This document shows positions 33,871 to 43,175 of a DNA stretch of 64,000 bases, in pieces. Source of the DNA: Pararobbsia alpina_A (GTDB taxonomy: Bacteria > Pseudomonadota > Gammaproteobacteria > Burkholderiales > Burkholderiaceae); contig NZ_OZ221288.1 of assembly GCF_965118125.1 (NCBI RefSeq), positions 744,001 through 808,000 on the forward strand, given 5' to 3'. How positions within the stretch are numbered: position 1 is the stretch's first letter; each line of letters starts with the position of its first letter. The position numbers were made by a program, and so were the translations under genes. The notes under the pieces are model-generated. The model was not told where the DNA came from. It did no database searches and saw only the letters and a list, made by a program, of their open reading frames with translations.

Positions 33871-34893
33871 TCAAACGCTCAACGACTTCTCTGACTTCGG
33901 CGATGCAGCCAGTTCGTCACGCACTTCCGCGGCGATCTCAAACGAGCGCAGTCGTGCAGCATGGTCATAGGTCATCGATGTCAGCATCAATTCATCGGGA
34001 CGATGCTGTTCGATAAAAGCCTGCGCCTGGTCGCGAACGGTCTGCTTCGAGCCGACGAACGCGCAACTCAACGCCCTGCGGATCGACGCGGCCTCGAGTT
34101 CATTCCAGATGTGGTCCATCGAATCGATCGGCGGACGCAGCCGGCCTGGCGTGCCACGACGCAGCTGGTAAAACTGCTGCTGAATCGATGTCATCAGGCG
34201 CTCGCCTTCGGCATCCGTATCCGCGGCAAATACATTGACACCCAGCATCACGTGCGGCTTCGCGAGCTGATTCGACGGCGTGAAACGACTGCGGTAAAGA
34301 TCAATCGCTCGCTCCATGAGGTCCGGTGCAAAATGCGACGCGAACGCAAACGGCAAACCGAGTTCAGCCGCAAGCGACGCGCTGAACAAACTCGATCCGA
34401 GCAGCCAGATCGGTACATCAAGACCCGAACCCGGTACCGCCTGAACACCCGACACGCCCCGCCCTGAAAAGTAGGCCTTCAGATCGACGACATCCTGAGG
34501 AAACGTGTCTGCCGTGTCGAACGCCGCGCGCCGCAGCGCGCGAGCCGTGTGCTGGTCCGTGCCCGGGGCGCGCCCCAATCCGAGGTCGATACGGCCGGGA
34601 TACAACGAGGCCAGCGTGCCGAACTGCTCGGCGACCACCAGCGGTGCGTGGTTGGGCAGCATGATGCCGCCGGAGCCGACGCGAATTGTCGACGTCGCAC
34701 CCGCGACGTGGCCGATCACGACGGCCGTCGCCGCACTCGCGATACCCGGCATATTGTGGTGCTCGGCAAGCCAATAACGCTGATATCCCCAGCGTTCGGC
34801 GTGCTGTGCCAGATCGACGGAATTGCGAAACGCATCGGAGGCCGTTGCGCCTTCGACGATCGATGAAAGATCGAGAACTGAAAATGGAATCAT
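33871..34893 (-). CDS. LLM-class flavin-dependent oxidoreductase
   Basis: 340 residues, TIM-barrel luciferase-like. Motifs include FSVLDLSSIVEGATASDAFR, WGYQRYWLAEHHNMPGIASA (the HHN element of the MsnO8/YvbT subgroup), GSGGIMLPNHAPLVVAEQFG and YPGRIDLGLGRAPGTD. It uses reduced flavin and usually oxygen; substrate unknown. The start is ATG 34893 or GTG 34896. It stands 27 bases after the thioesterase stop on the same strand, so in the uninterrupted chromosome the two probably formed one transcript. The insertion into the thioesterase therefore may affect its expression. Confidence 0.9.
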   Translation of the reverse strand: MIPFSVLDLSSIVEGATASDAFRNSVDLAQHAERWGYQRYWLAEHHNMPGIASAATAVVIGHVAGATSTIRVGSGGIMLPNHAPLVVAEQFGTLASLYPGRIDLGLGRAPGTDQHTARALRRAAFDTADTFPQDVVDLKAYFSGRGVSGVQAVPGSGLDVPIWLLGSSLFSASLAAELGLPFAFASHFAPDLMERAIDLYRSRFTPSNQLAKPHVMLGVNVFAADTDAEGERLMTSIQQQFYQLRRGTPGRLRPPIDSMDHIWNELEAASIRRALSCAFVGSKQTVRDQAQAFIEQHRPDELMLTSMTYDHAARLRSFEIAAEVRDELAASPKSEKSLSV

Positions 34894-34920
34894 CACGGTG
34901 ACCGCTGAAGCCTGAATCGT

Positions 34921-35265
34921 TCAGGCGGCGAACCGGGCCGGTGCGTCCATATACGTAATCTGGGTTTTGCCATGCGGGGTTGGCTTGCCTTCATCCGAGA
35001 GATTGACGAACACCATCCGGTTGATCGTCAGAATACTCTCGCGCGTGATTTTGTTCCGAACCTCACACCGCAGCGTGATCGACGTACGGCCGAATTCGGT
35101 CGCTGTAATACCGAGTTCGATGACATCGCCCTCGCGCGCCGAACTCACGAAATTGATCTCCGAGATCAGCTTGGTCACCACGCGCTGGTTGCCCAGCTGG
35201 GTAATCACATAGATCGCGGCTTCTTCGTCGATCCATTTGAGCAGGCTGCCGCCGAACAGGGTGCC
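34921..35265 (-). pseudogene. 3' fragment of acyl-CoA thioesterase (hot-dog), split by the element
   Basis: The frame reads GTLFGGSLLKWIDEEAAIYV, then QLGNQRVVTKLISEINFV, RTSITLRCEVRNKITRESIL: the YciA/BACH-type hot-dog fold with the GGxxLKWIDE helix that carries the active-site Asp. Its 5' end is missing: upstream of GGCAC at 35265 the frame runs into element sequence and a stop (TAG), with no start codon. The missing 19 codons are at 57743-57688. Joining the two at GGCAC gives an intact gene of 131 codons. An internal ATG at 35208 could make a truncated, probably useless product. Confidence 0.92.
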
Positions 35266-35358
35266 ATTTTCCGTACTAACACAATCGTCAAAGTTTACCT
35301 AGACTGCTTTTCAGTCGTCATTTCATGCCACGCGTTGACGAAATTTGATTGACGACTG
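35266..35358. repeat. Left end of the element: inverted terminal repeat with TCGTCA motifs
   Basis: From the junction: ATTTTCCG (35266), TCGTCAAAGTTTACC (35285-35299), and a 9-bp inverted repeat CAGTCGTCA (35312-35320) and TGACGACTG (35350-35358). Four TCGTCA/TGACGA copies occur in 75 bases (35285, 35315, 35336, 35350). They are probable recombinase binding sites. Confidence 0.75.
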
Positions 35359-35465
35359 TGTGCAGTAGTCCTGAACAACGGCGTGGCAAACGGCAGAGCC
35401 AATGTCTCGCGGCGCGGCTGATTTTTTTTTGACGAGACGATGGTTGCCTGGAGGCTTGCAGAAAA

Positions 35466-37535
35466 ATGCATCTTGAACGCGACGCCGCCGGAAATATTTA
35501 CGCCATTGTCGTGGACGCTAGCGGTCTGGTACATCCAAGGAGCATCCCGGCGGTGTTTGCGTCATCTAGGGACACCGATATGGTGCTGGCAGGTCTTCTG
35601 CCGTTCGCCACGCGCAGTACTAGCTACCACAGCCAACTGCTCGAGGCGGAGTATCTAAAAGGATTGAGTCGTCTCGTCGCAAGCACCGAAATCAAGACTC
35701 TTCCAGCCTCCGACGTGGAATGGCAGGTGTTAGTTGATAGTTGCTATGAATTGCATTTGCGAAATCGAACATTGACGCTTCAAAAGCGGAAGATACAGTG
35801 GATTAATCACTACCAAAAGCAATTTACGCATCTTCGAGATATCGCACTGCTTATTCCTTCTAACGTCATAATTCCGCCCAAAAATGGGTTTCTAAAGCTG
35901 CCATCACATAGGGAGAGTCCTACAATTCTCGGAAAAGGGCGTCGACCAACTCGACACGCGAATGGAAGTGAAACGCTAATCAACCTCGACATCAGCAAGA
36001 CTGATGCAGAGTATCTCGAGAACTTTAAAACAAGCCTTATCAACGCACGCGCGGCGGTCGACAGCGATTTCGTTGCATATGTTATTTCAATGTCCGAACA
36101 CTATGCTTACGGCCAAAAGCTACTCGCAATGTGCACGCAAGCACAGTGGAAGGAAATAAAGCAGCGTTTTGACCGCGTTCAAACGCACATTCTCGACTCG
36201 CCATACAACGCAATGCATAAAGCGTTGGAAGGCGAAATTTTCCCGGGAAGCACAGAGATTTCACTCGCGCGGATTCTCCGAGCATATTCGGAAAACTCCC
36301 AGGGCCCAAGCAACGACCAGGCTTTCAAAAACAATCCCTGGCTTCCGTCGTGGCAGCGACTGAGGTTGCCCGACTTGTGTCCTGCGGCTCCAACCGACAG
36401 CTTTTCCACCGCTGCACGTTTCGCATGGATGTGCGGTGAAATCAGCGTTACCGACCTAACCGTCATTCACGCTTTACTCATGGTGCGCAATCCGAAATTT
36501 AATGCGCTGCCGCTCTTCGACAGTGTGATTCGCGACAAGCACGGGAAATTTCATTTTGAAGTCGTCATCGACGGAATTTCGTTTTTAGTTGATAAAAGAC
36601 GAGCTTCCACCCAAAAAACAAGCACACTCGACGAAATGAGTCAGCTCGCAATAACCGTCTTGTTGGACATGACTCAATCATCACGGGTTTTAATGAAAAT
36701 AGACGATGTATTACGTGACCGCCTTTTCTTTCTTCGCGACCGGAACGGGGCGAAACCCGCTCACTACACATCACTATATGCCTTTAACGGAGTAGGCGAA
36801 CATAAGCGTCGGATACAAAATTTCCTGCCACGAATTGCGTCAAGCAAAACAATAGTGCACATCAATCCTGCGCGACTACGAAGCACTAGCGCTGTCTTAG
36901 CTTGGTTTAAATCGGGGTCGGTTTTGGAGGCGGCACGAGAGCTCGGAAATTCAACGCGCGTTGTGCTAGAACATTATATACCCAGAGCTCTTATCGATGC
37001 GTGGAACACGCGAATCGCGCGTCGATTTCATAATTTAAATCTTTGCGTCGCGACAGCGAACGAAACTTACGCGTTTGAAAGTACCGATTTTCATAGCATC
37101 GACGAAATGCGAGCGTTCATCGCGGATATGCTTAGTCAGCACGCAGCAGCCAGTAGCGAATTGGCGGCTTTGCTACACTCACGTCTTGCCCGGAATGACG
37201 CGCCCTCGGACGCGCACGAGCTCTCAAGTGTTGAAGGCACAGGCTTAGTCGTCCCCATCGGTGTCGAATCTCTGTCAATTATGTATGCATACAGAGACCA
37301 AATATATCAACGAGGTGTGCGCAGTCCGGCTCGAGATTTGGAAGCCAGCTCGGTGCTTTCAGAAGCGACGGCGGTCGAATTGGCCGACCTCCTCTCTACT
37401 CGCTTGCCCTCTCACGAAAATATGGCTTACCGGAAGGTTCACCAAGACGCAATCTTAGAGGCGAGGAAAATCTCACAAAACATCGACAAATCAGCGCAAA
37501 TGACGGTTCGAGCGTTAGAGTCAGATTATGACTAA
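35466..37535 (+). CDS. Large degenerate tyrosine-recombinase-like protein of the element
   Basis: 689 residues, first of four overlapping or close recombination genes. The C-terminal half resembles the tyrosine recombinase fold: LLDMTQSSRVLMK around R407 stands for the first Arg, NPARLRSTSAVLAW (R470, R472) for the second, ELGNSTRVVLEHYIP for the last helix with Tyr504. In place of the usual His of LGH there is Asn495, and the Glu after the first Arg is missing, so catalysis is doubtful. The N-terminal half is unlike known proteins. ATG at 35466 with TGGAGG upstream. Its last codons overlap the next gene by 8 bases. It may be a structural partner that binds DNA in a multi-recombinase complex. 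Confidence 0.75.
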   Translation: MHLERDAAGNIYAIVVDASGLVHPRSIPAVFASSRDTDMVLAGLLPFATRSTSYHSQLLEAEYLKGLSRLVASTEIKTLPASDVEWQVLVDSCYELHLRNRTLTLQKRKIQWINHYQKQFTHLRDIALLIPSNVIIPPKNGFLKLPSHRESPTILGKGRRPTRHANGSETLINLDISKTDAEYLENFKTSLINARAAVDSDFVAYVISMSEHYAYGQKLLAMCTQAQWKEIKQRFDRVQTHILDSPYNAMHKALEGEIFPGSTEISLARILRAYSENSQGPSNDQAFKNNPWLPSWQRLRLPDLCPAAPTDSFSTAARFAWMCGEISVTDLTVIHALLMVRNPKFNALPLFDSVIRDKHGKFHFEVVIDGISFLVDKRRASTQKTSTLDEMSQLAITVLLDMTQSSRVLMKIDDVLRDRLFFLRDRNGAKPAHYTSLYAFNGVGEHKRRIQNFLPRIASSKTIVHINPARLRSTSAVLAWFKSGSVLEAARELGNSTRVVLEHYIPRALIDAWNTRIARRFHNLNLCVATANETYAFESTDFHSIDEMRAFIADMLSQHAAASSELAALLHSRLARNDAPSDAHELSSVEGTGLVVPIGVESLSIMYAYRDQIYQRGVRSPARDLEASSVLSEATAVELADLLSTRLPSHENMAYRKVHQDAILEARKISQNIDKSAQMTVRALESDYD

Positions 37536-39699
37536 ATATCGTTCGGCGCGTGATTTTCATAAGGAAGAGGAGATTATCATTGACCTCTTCTTGGAAGAGG
37601 TTCGCGCCCGGAGAATGTCCACTGACACAGGATGGAAAGCTCCGTGGCTACTCTCGGACATCCACGACACCAGTTGGAAGCTACGCACAGGTCTCGCTGC
37701 GGCTGTGGATGCAAGACATCGAGGAGAGCAAGTCAACTGGGACGACCGTCTACCAAATGGGACAACACTTTCAGATGACTGCAACACACTTTATAGACAT
37801 CTTTTGCAAAAAACGGCATTTCTGTTAAGGGAAAATTCCTCTCTGACCGTGCGGTCAGTTAATACTCATTTGATTCACATATCTAATTTAAAAACGATAA
37901 CGCAATTTGTTTTTCGATTTCCGGATAAATTTGCACCGGAAACCAGTTATCTTTCAAATGTCGACAACAGAAATTTCAGAGAACTTCTCGAACAATATTC
38001 AAAAGGAAGCCTCTTCCTCGCCGGCGGCTATGCTGAACGATTTCTCGAATCAATAGACCCGCACAAATTGATATTTCAAAGCGTGTCAAATGCAGATGCA
38101 AATGCAGATGTAAATCGCCTGCCACATGAATATGTAGGCACATTAATTGGTCTTCTTCGAGAGCGAGGATTTTATCGCGCTACAGGTGCATTTGGATGCA
38201 ACGCCTTTTTAGAGCATATTAGCCGAAAGAAGCTCGCGGCACTCTTAAATTGCGATGTGAGTGTATTTCATAGTCAACGTGCTATCGCTTTTTTTCGTCA
38301 ATTTGAGCCAGACTATATCGAAAAATTTGGCGATTTGTGCGTCCGAATTGCCCCGCTCTATAGGGATTTTCCGTCTCATCGCACAAAAATGCGCGATGAA
38401 ATTCTGACATCGAAAGCGGCGGAATTCTCGGTTGCTCACCTCACATCAACTATTGAAGCCGTTTCTCTTCTTAAATCGCGTTTAGGCGATGTTGTTCCTA
38501 ACATAAGCGCGCAACAATTTCAGTCTGCGGGCCGATTCTTTTCGACAAAATCGCAGCCAATGGGCAATACGCCTTGGATGCCGATAGACGTCGCTATGGC
38601 CTATCTAAATGAGTCAATAAAATGGGTTCTCGTGTATGGGCCCATACTAGTTGACATATATATCCGAGGCTTGGAGTTTTTCGACAGTGCCGGCACCCAA
38701 GCTCTTGGTACGGACCTCGGTCGCAGAACGCGAGAAGACTGGTTTGCTTGCAATCTTCCTCCCGACCTAGCGCCACTGAACATTTCGGGCTGGGGTCCCA
38801 GTGCCGGAGATGCCGAAGAACTCGGCACGCAGCGCCATTTTGGAGTGTCCAACGCCATGCACGTGCTGCTGGGGGCTTGTCTACACGTAATAGCGGGGCT
38901 TGCGCCATCCAGGGTCACCGAGATTGCCTTTTTGGCAAAGGACTGTGTCAGCTTCGTGCAGGGCGATGGCTACTGGCTTGAAAAAATGCGCGGAAAAGCT
39001 GTCCAAGATGACGAATACGACAGCCATCGAATTCCAATACCTCGAATTCTTTCCAAGGCAATCAAATTACTCAAAGACATTGGCGAAAAAACAAAATCGT
39101 TTGCTCATGACTATGACAATTCGCTTAACCAATATTTATTGTATTTACCAGATTTTTTCTCGGTAGACCGCCTAGGTTTCAGCAAAAAAAATGTATCGCA
39201 TATCAATTATGCCCTAAACAAATTCTGTGACTTTGTCGGTTTGCCCACCGATGAGCATGGGCGTCGCTGGTACGTGCGAGTTCACGAGAATAGAAAGTCA
39301 TTTTTGCTTACTTTGATTTGGTCATTTAAATACGCAGCGCTCGATACGGCGCGATGGCTTGCAGGCCATTCAAATGAAGGCTTTATTATTTCATACATGC
39401 TTCGGGCGTTCCCCAATATCGCCATTTCCGAGCTTGAAGCAAATCATTTAGCCAAATCACTGTGGAATTTTTCTATCTCACCAAAAGAGAAGCCCGATAT
39501 CCTAAATGTGGACGACTTGTACGGTCGAGTTTGTAAGCACTTTAATGTGCGCGAAATCAGTGAAATCGAGCCAGAACAGTTGCAAGATTGGCTGGAATTA
39601 TGCATCGTCAGCGGTGATTATTTTGTCGAACTCGTCGAAATTAACTCGAACGCCCGGAAACATCGCGTGGCAGTTAGGGTTAGATTTAAATCGAAATAG
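37528..39699 (+). CDS. Tyrosine-recombinase-like protein 2 of the element
   Basis: 723 residues. The catalytic residues can be found: Arg462 (LAPSRVTEIAFLAKDCV, with Glu465), His586-x-x-Arg589 (RVHENRKSFLL), His614 (WLAGHSNEG) and Tyr623 (FIISYM), the order R-H-R-H-Y of tyrosine recombinases. The first 400 residues are unknown and likely DNA-binding. It begins inside the end of the previous gene (8 bases shared), so the two are coupled. The A+T-rich codon use is unlike that of the chromosome. Probably an active integrase or excisionase. Confidence 0.82.
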   Translation: MTKYRSARDFHKEEEIIIDLFLEEVRARRMSTDTGWKAPWLLSDIHDTSWKLRTGLAAAVDARHRGEQVNWDDRLPNGTTLSDDCNTLYRHLLQKTAFLLRENSSLTVRSVNTHLIHISNLKTITQFVFRFPDKFAPETSYLSNVDNRNFRELLEQYSKGSLFLAGGYAERFLESIDPHKLIFQSVSNADANADVNRLPHEYVGTLIGLLRERGFYRATGAFGCNAFLEHISRKKLAALLNCDVSVFHSQRAIAFFRQFEPDYIEKFGDLCVRIAPLYRDFPSHRTKMRDEILTSKAAEFSVAHLTSTIEAVSLLKSRLGDVVPNISAQQFQSAGRFFSTKSQPMGNTPWMPIDVAMAYLNESIKWVLVYGPILVDIYIRGLEFFDSAGTQALGTDLGRRTREDWFACNLPPDLAPLNISGWGPSAGDAEELGTQRHFGVSNAMHVLLGACLHVIAGLAPSRVTEIAFLAKDCVSFVQGDGYWLEKMRGKAVQDDEYDSHRIPIPRILSKAIKLLKDIGEKTKSFAHDYDNSLNQYLLYLPDFFSVDRLGFSKKNVSHINYALNKFCDFVGLPTDEHGRRWYVRVHENRKSFLLTLIWSFKYAALDTARWLAGHSNEGFIISYMLRAFPNIAISELEANHLAKSLWNFSISPKEKPDILNVDDLYGRVCKHFNVREISEIEPEQLQDWLELCIVSGDYFVELVEINSNARKHRVAVRVRFKSK

Positions 39700-39760
39700 A
39701 TACGACCAGTCAAAATTACCCTTGATTAACTGGCATTTTGTGTAAGCAAAGGATAGCAAA

Positions 39761-40303
39761 ATGACAAAACACGCACCAATCGACAAATCGGTCGACAGCA
39801 CGCGCGCACTTTGGTTACTGTTAAAAGCGGCCATCGAACAACCCGGCAAGGTTTCAGAGAAATTAGTCGCTGCTTGTGCAACTCAAGCTTCAATTTGTTT
39901 ATTCCAGGACCCACACAATAAGATAGTTCGACTTTCGTTGAATACTCTAAAAAATGCAGCTGAAATCGCCGTTGAACCAGGTGGATGGAAAGAATTGAAC
40001 TCGCTTCGTCGAAAGGTAGCGATTCTTCGTCTCGCCAACACACACGGAAGAATACGAAACGGGCGCGGTATCCGAGAAGAGCTAAAACGAAAAATCAAAG
40101 AGAATCTAGAACTTGTTCAGCGAGTTCAAGAACTTCTTCGCGGCAGAACTCTATTATTGTCAGCATACATGGATACAGTTGAAATGCTACGAACACATGC
40201 CAAACTTAGTCCAGTACTTCATGAGCGATTACACGAGCACGAGTCCATTTTTAACGTTCGAACTCTATCTAAGGTGGAGGATGGAAATGACGACGAAAAA
40301 TGA
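39761..40303 (+). CDS. Small helical protein of the recombination module
   Basis: 180 residues, almost all helical and charged (ELKRKIKENLELVQRVQELL, MDTVEMLRTHAKLSPVLHER). No known domain is recognised. Its place between two recombinase genes is like the small third protein of other multi-recombinase elements (for example TnpC of Tn554, or the trio of gamma-mobile-trio islands), which help or regulate the recombinases. The end overlaps the next gene by 17 bases. Confidence 0.72.
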   Translation: MTKHAPIDKSVDSTRALWLLLKAAIEQPGKVSEKLVAACATQASICLFQDPHNKIVRLSLNTLKNAAEIAVEPGGWKELNSLRRKVAILRLANTHGRIRNGRGIREELKRKIKENLELVQRVQELLRGRTLLLSAYMDTVEMLRTHAKLSPVLHERLHEHESIFNVRTLSKVEDGNDDEK

Positions 40304-41852
40304 CACCATCCGGACTGCAAATGAAATACATGGGCAACTTTTTACGGTGCTCAACGATGTCTCTGTTCCTACATTTTCCACAATCACCGGGATGGATGGA
40401 AAATATGGTCCGGCAGAAACTCAAGAACATGTTGCGATGGTATTTATGCGCTATCCAAATGGTGCGCCATGTGTAGAAGTAGAGCTTTATCTTCTTGACC
40501 TTCTCAATTCCGGACTGCGTGTAGATAGGCGCGGAGGCTCTGTACGACAAGAAGCAGTAAAACTTTCCCCGTTAGTTCGATATTGCTACGCCCATCGAAA
40601 GAATTTCTGCGAGATGCGGTCAAGCGATTTCGCGGACATGCTTAACAAGCTTTTAAATGAAAAAAAGGAAGAAACTGAGAAACTAGCACGCGAGGCTAAT
40701 CAAGTTATTGAAATCTCCCAAGCATGTGTTCGCTTTTTTACGTGGTTGCAGGAAAGCTTACTCCCACATCGGTCAATTGTGGGTCTAATTGATGAACCGC
40801 ATCAAATACTGCTTCGAGAACATGAGGCTGTGGATTTTCAAAAGCGTAGACGAGCCTATCGAATCTTTTCTTTAAATCCAGCGCCTTCCACGCCGCAAAA
40901 AAAGACCCCTATGCCGTCCGAGAGCATCAGCAAACTTTGGCAAGCCACAGAGAATATTGGAAATCCGCATAAGCAACCGGCTCGCTATCGCCAGCGTTTC
41001 GCCGACGAAGCAGATTTTTTGACGCATATCACATTTAGAATGCGAACTCTGAAAATGATTTTGGAGTTAATGAATGCGGTTCCTTGCCGTCCAGGTGAAC
41101 TTGCTAACATGTCACTTAGCCAAAATCAGATTGCAATGAAACAAGATAAGTCCATTGTTCTAATGACGGAAAAACGAGAGTCCGGAGCGAAGCGTAAAAT
41201 TGCAGTTCCAATGAGAATTATTATTGACCTTCAAGTGTACATTGAAGTACACCGTGCCAGAATGATAAAAACTCTAGACCGTGGAGGTACTTTTAGGGCA
41301 ACTGATTCGCTTTTTATCAACACGTTGGGACGGCCGCTACTTAAAGAAAGTCTCACTACAGATTTTAGAAGACTCTGCGGCAGAGCTAGTCTGAATGTAC
41401 GCACATGCCTGAGTATGTTTCGCCATCGGGGAATCACCACGCTTGTTGCCACACATCTTCAAGAATTCCTCAGCGGCGCAGATGATGCGGTGGTCGCGAC
41501 ACTTGCAGACTCAAACTACTCGACACTGCTTCAAAAGGTCGCGGCGATTACCGGTCACAAACATTGGGAAAGCCTCGTGCCGTACATTCACTTGGCGTGG
41601 GCAGAACTGGGCGCATTCGATGCGATTGAAGCTACAACGAGATTGAATGTGTTGATGGAAGCTGTCATGCATAACCTCGCTCCGGAACTCGATGCGATTA
41701 AATCCACATCGCCAGCAAAGCAAGCAGCCTACCTTCGTGAACGACTGGAGTATTTCGAACTCGCCACCAAGGAAATGAAGGACGCTCTTGACGCATGTCG
41801 ACGCGTGAAAGCTCACCCGCTGCCCGCCCTCACCCGACATCTTGCCGTGTAA
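40287..41852 (+). CDS. Tyrosine recombinase (integrase) of the element
   Basis: 521 residues from ATG 40287 (GGTGGAGG six bases upstream). The catalytic set: Arg268 (PCRPGELANMSLS, Glu271), Lys in TEKRESGAKRKIAVP, Arg379 (MFRHRGITTLV), His424 (ITGHKHWESLVPY) and Tyr433. The HxxR box reads SxxR, otherwise complete. The N-terminal 200 residues hold a core-binding-like helical part. It is the last of the four recombination genes and probably the main integrase. A frame reaching back to 40113 inside the preceding gene lacks support. Confidence 0.88.
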   Translation: MTTKNDTIRTANEIHGQLFTVLNDVSVPTFSTITGMDGKYGPAETQEHVAMVFMRYPNGAPCVEVELYLLDLLNSGLRVDRRGGSVRQEAVKLSPLVRYCYAHRKNFCEMRSSDFADMLNKLLNEKKEETEKLAREANQVIEISQACVRFFTWLQESLLPHRSIVGLIDEPHQILLREHEAVDFQKRRRAYRIFSLNPAPSTPQKKTPMPSESISKLWQATENIGNPHKQPARYRQRFADEADFLTHITFRMRTLKMILELMNAVPCRPGELANMSLSQNQIAMKQDKSIVLMTEKRESGAKRKIAVPMRIIIDLQVYIEVHRARMIKTLDRGGTFRATDSLFINTLGRPLLKESLTTDFRRLCGRASLNVRTCLSMFRHRGITTLVATHLQEFLSGADDAVVATLADSNYSTLLQKVAAITGHKHWESLVPYIHLAWAELGAFDAIEATTRLNVLMEAVMHNLAPELDAIKSTSPAKQAAYLRERLEYFELATKEMKDALDACRRVKAHPLPALTRHLAV

Positions 41853-42113
41853 CGCTCGCCTTCCGGCGCTAGCCCGGGCACTAGATGCAAGTAGCCGCGC
41901 GCATCTGTTGCATTTCCAAGTGGCTGAGGGAGGAGAGCATTGCCTGACTACGCGACTAAGCCAACTCGCCCCGTCTCGCTCTGACCAAGCTCCCGTCTCG
42001 AGACGACGCCCACGCGGTCGAGGTGCTATTGGCCGAAATCGTAGCGAACCACTTATGTGGTGCAACAAAGGCCGCCGTCGCCGGTTCACATATCTAACGC
42101 CCCGCATCGACGC
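41853..42113. other. Intergenic gap after the recombination genes
   Basis: About 260 bases between the integrase and the convergent Xre gene. The base composition returns to G+C-rich here, unlike the preceding 6 kb. A plus-strand frame over 41842-42117 is basic and lacks family features; no terminator hairpin was clear. Confidence 0.4.
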
Positions 42114-42371
42114 TTAGCCTTTGAGAAGCGCGCCCGGGTCCTGTTCTAGCGCCTCGGCGAGTCGCTGAAGGTTGTCAAGCGTTATGTTTGCGACTGAGCG
42201 TTCGACCTGGCTGACATAAGTTCGATGAAACCCACACTTTTCACTCAGAAATTCCTGGGATAGGCCGCCCTCCAGACGCAGTCTACGAATGTTCTCCGCA
42301 AGCCGGCGTCTCAGCCAGGGGTCCGCTATTTTTTTGTCAATTTCTTCCATTCGCGCAGATTCACCGAACAC
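42114..42371 (-). CDS. Xre-family helix-turn-helix regulator
   Basis: 85 residues. The HTH_3 domain fills the protein: RLAENIRRLRLEGGLSQEFL, SEKCGFHRTYVSQVERSVAN, ITLDNLQRLAEALEQDPGAL. It is of the size and kind of restriction-modification controller proteins and toxin-antitoxin regulators. The start may be ATG 42371 or 42350. It is divergent from the HAD genes, with three TCTAC repeats (15-base spacing) in the space between, which could be its operator. Confidence 0.88.
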   Translation of the reverse strand: MFGESARMEEIDKKIADPWLRRRLAENIRRLRLEGGLSQEFLSEKCGFHRTYVSQVERSVANITLDNLQRLAEALEQDPGALLKG

Positions 42372-42381
42372 CGCGTCTGCG

Positions 42382-42416
42382 TCTACTCAGCATACATCTA
42401 CCGTACATTCGTCTAC
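42382..42416. promoter_or_regulatory. Three direct repeats at 15-base spacing before the Xre gene
   Basis: TCTAC occurs at 42382, 42397 and 42412, followed in two of three by ACA at the end of the unit. The exact 15-base spacing in the divergent promoter region suggests operator sites for the Xre protein. Weak by itself. Confidence 0.4.
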
Positions 42417-42550
42417 TGTGTTTACATCTCATTTTCGAAAGACTACACTTTGGGCGATTCGCAGACTCTGCGCGGGAAAGTGAAAAATGGCGCCCCACGG
42501 CCACGGCCCTTGACCCGCGACGGAATTGATAAGCATCTTCTCGGCGCAAC

Positions 42551-43153
42551 ATGGTCTACGTCTTTTTTTGCATTGATGGCGTTTTGAGCGATTTGCCAGA
42601 ACACCGGCCACTCACGCGTCGTGATGGCATCATTGATTCCAGTGGCCGACCCGACGCGGATTTGCTGGCGTTGATGACCGCAGTGGAGGACATCCCTGGG
42701 GTCGTAGTTGTAGTTGGCAACGACTGGCCTTGTGCGTACGAAATCCACACTATTCGCACCACTTGTGCCGCGCTTGGGCGACGAATCGTCAACGGACTGA
42801 TGGACTCAAGCGCGGCACAAGAACAGTCCGTGCTGAGTTTCATGTCGACGCGCCCAGAACCTTACCTGGTCGTCGCACCGCCAGACTTTGGGTTTTGCGA
42901 AATACCTCCTTCCCGACGCATCGACTTTCACGAAGGAATTGGATTCGACAGCGAAGCGCAATCCGCGCTCATCTCGCGGCTTCGAGAGATTGGCTATCTT
43001 GCAGTGCGGCGGGTGACTCGTGCCCAAGAACTTGGGGCAATGCCTGGAGGCCAACCGCTTGAACGAGCGCGGCAGAATGCTTCCGCGCTGCACGCGAAGC
43101 AAGATGAGAAATTTCAGCTCGCACTGCAATCCCTCCTTGGCGAGGGGCCTTGA
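42551..43153 (+). CDS. HAD-like protein lacking the catalytic Asp
   Basis: 200 residues. The beginning VYVFFCIDGVLSDLPEHRPL matches HAD motif I, but the nucleophile of DxDGVL is Cys (CIDGVL). Motif II reads VVVVVGNDWPCAY where the next gene has VVFSSDWAF. It is clearly a paralogue of the protein at 43176 but longer, and probably without phosphatase activity, or with a regulatory role. The C-terminal 40 residues are helical. No strong ribosome site before ATG 42551. Divergent from the Xre gene and same strand as the second HAD gene. Confidence 0.68.
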   Translation: MVYVFFCIDGVLSDLPEHRPLTRRDGIIDSSGRPDADLLALMTAVEDIPGVVVVVGNDWPCAYEIHTIRTTCAALGRRIVNGLMDSSAAQEQSVLSFMSTRPEPYLVVAPPDFGFCEIPPSRRIDFHEGIGFDSEAQSALISRLREIGYLAVRRVTRAQELGAMPGGQPLERARQNASALHAKQDEKFQLALQSLLGEGP

Positions 43154-43175
43154 GTAAATGCCTGGCAACTAGAAA

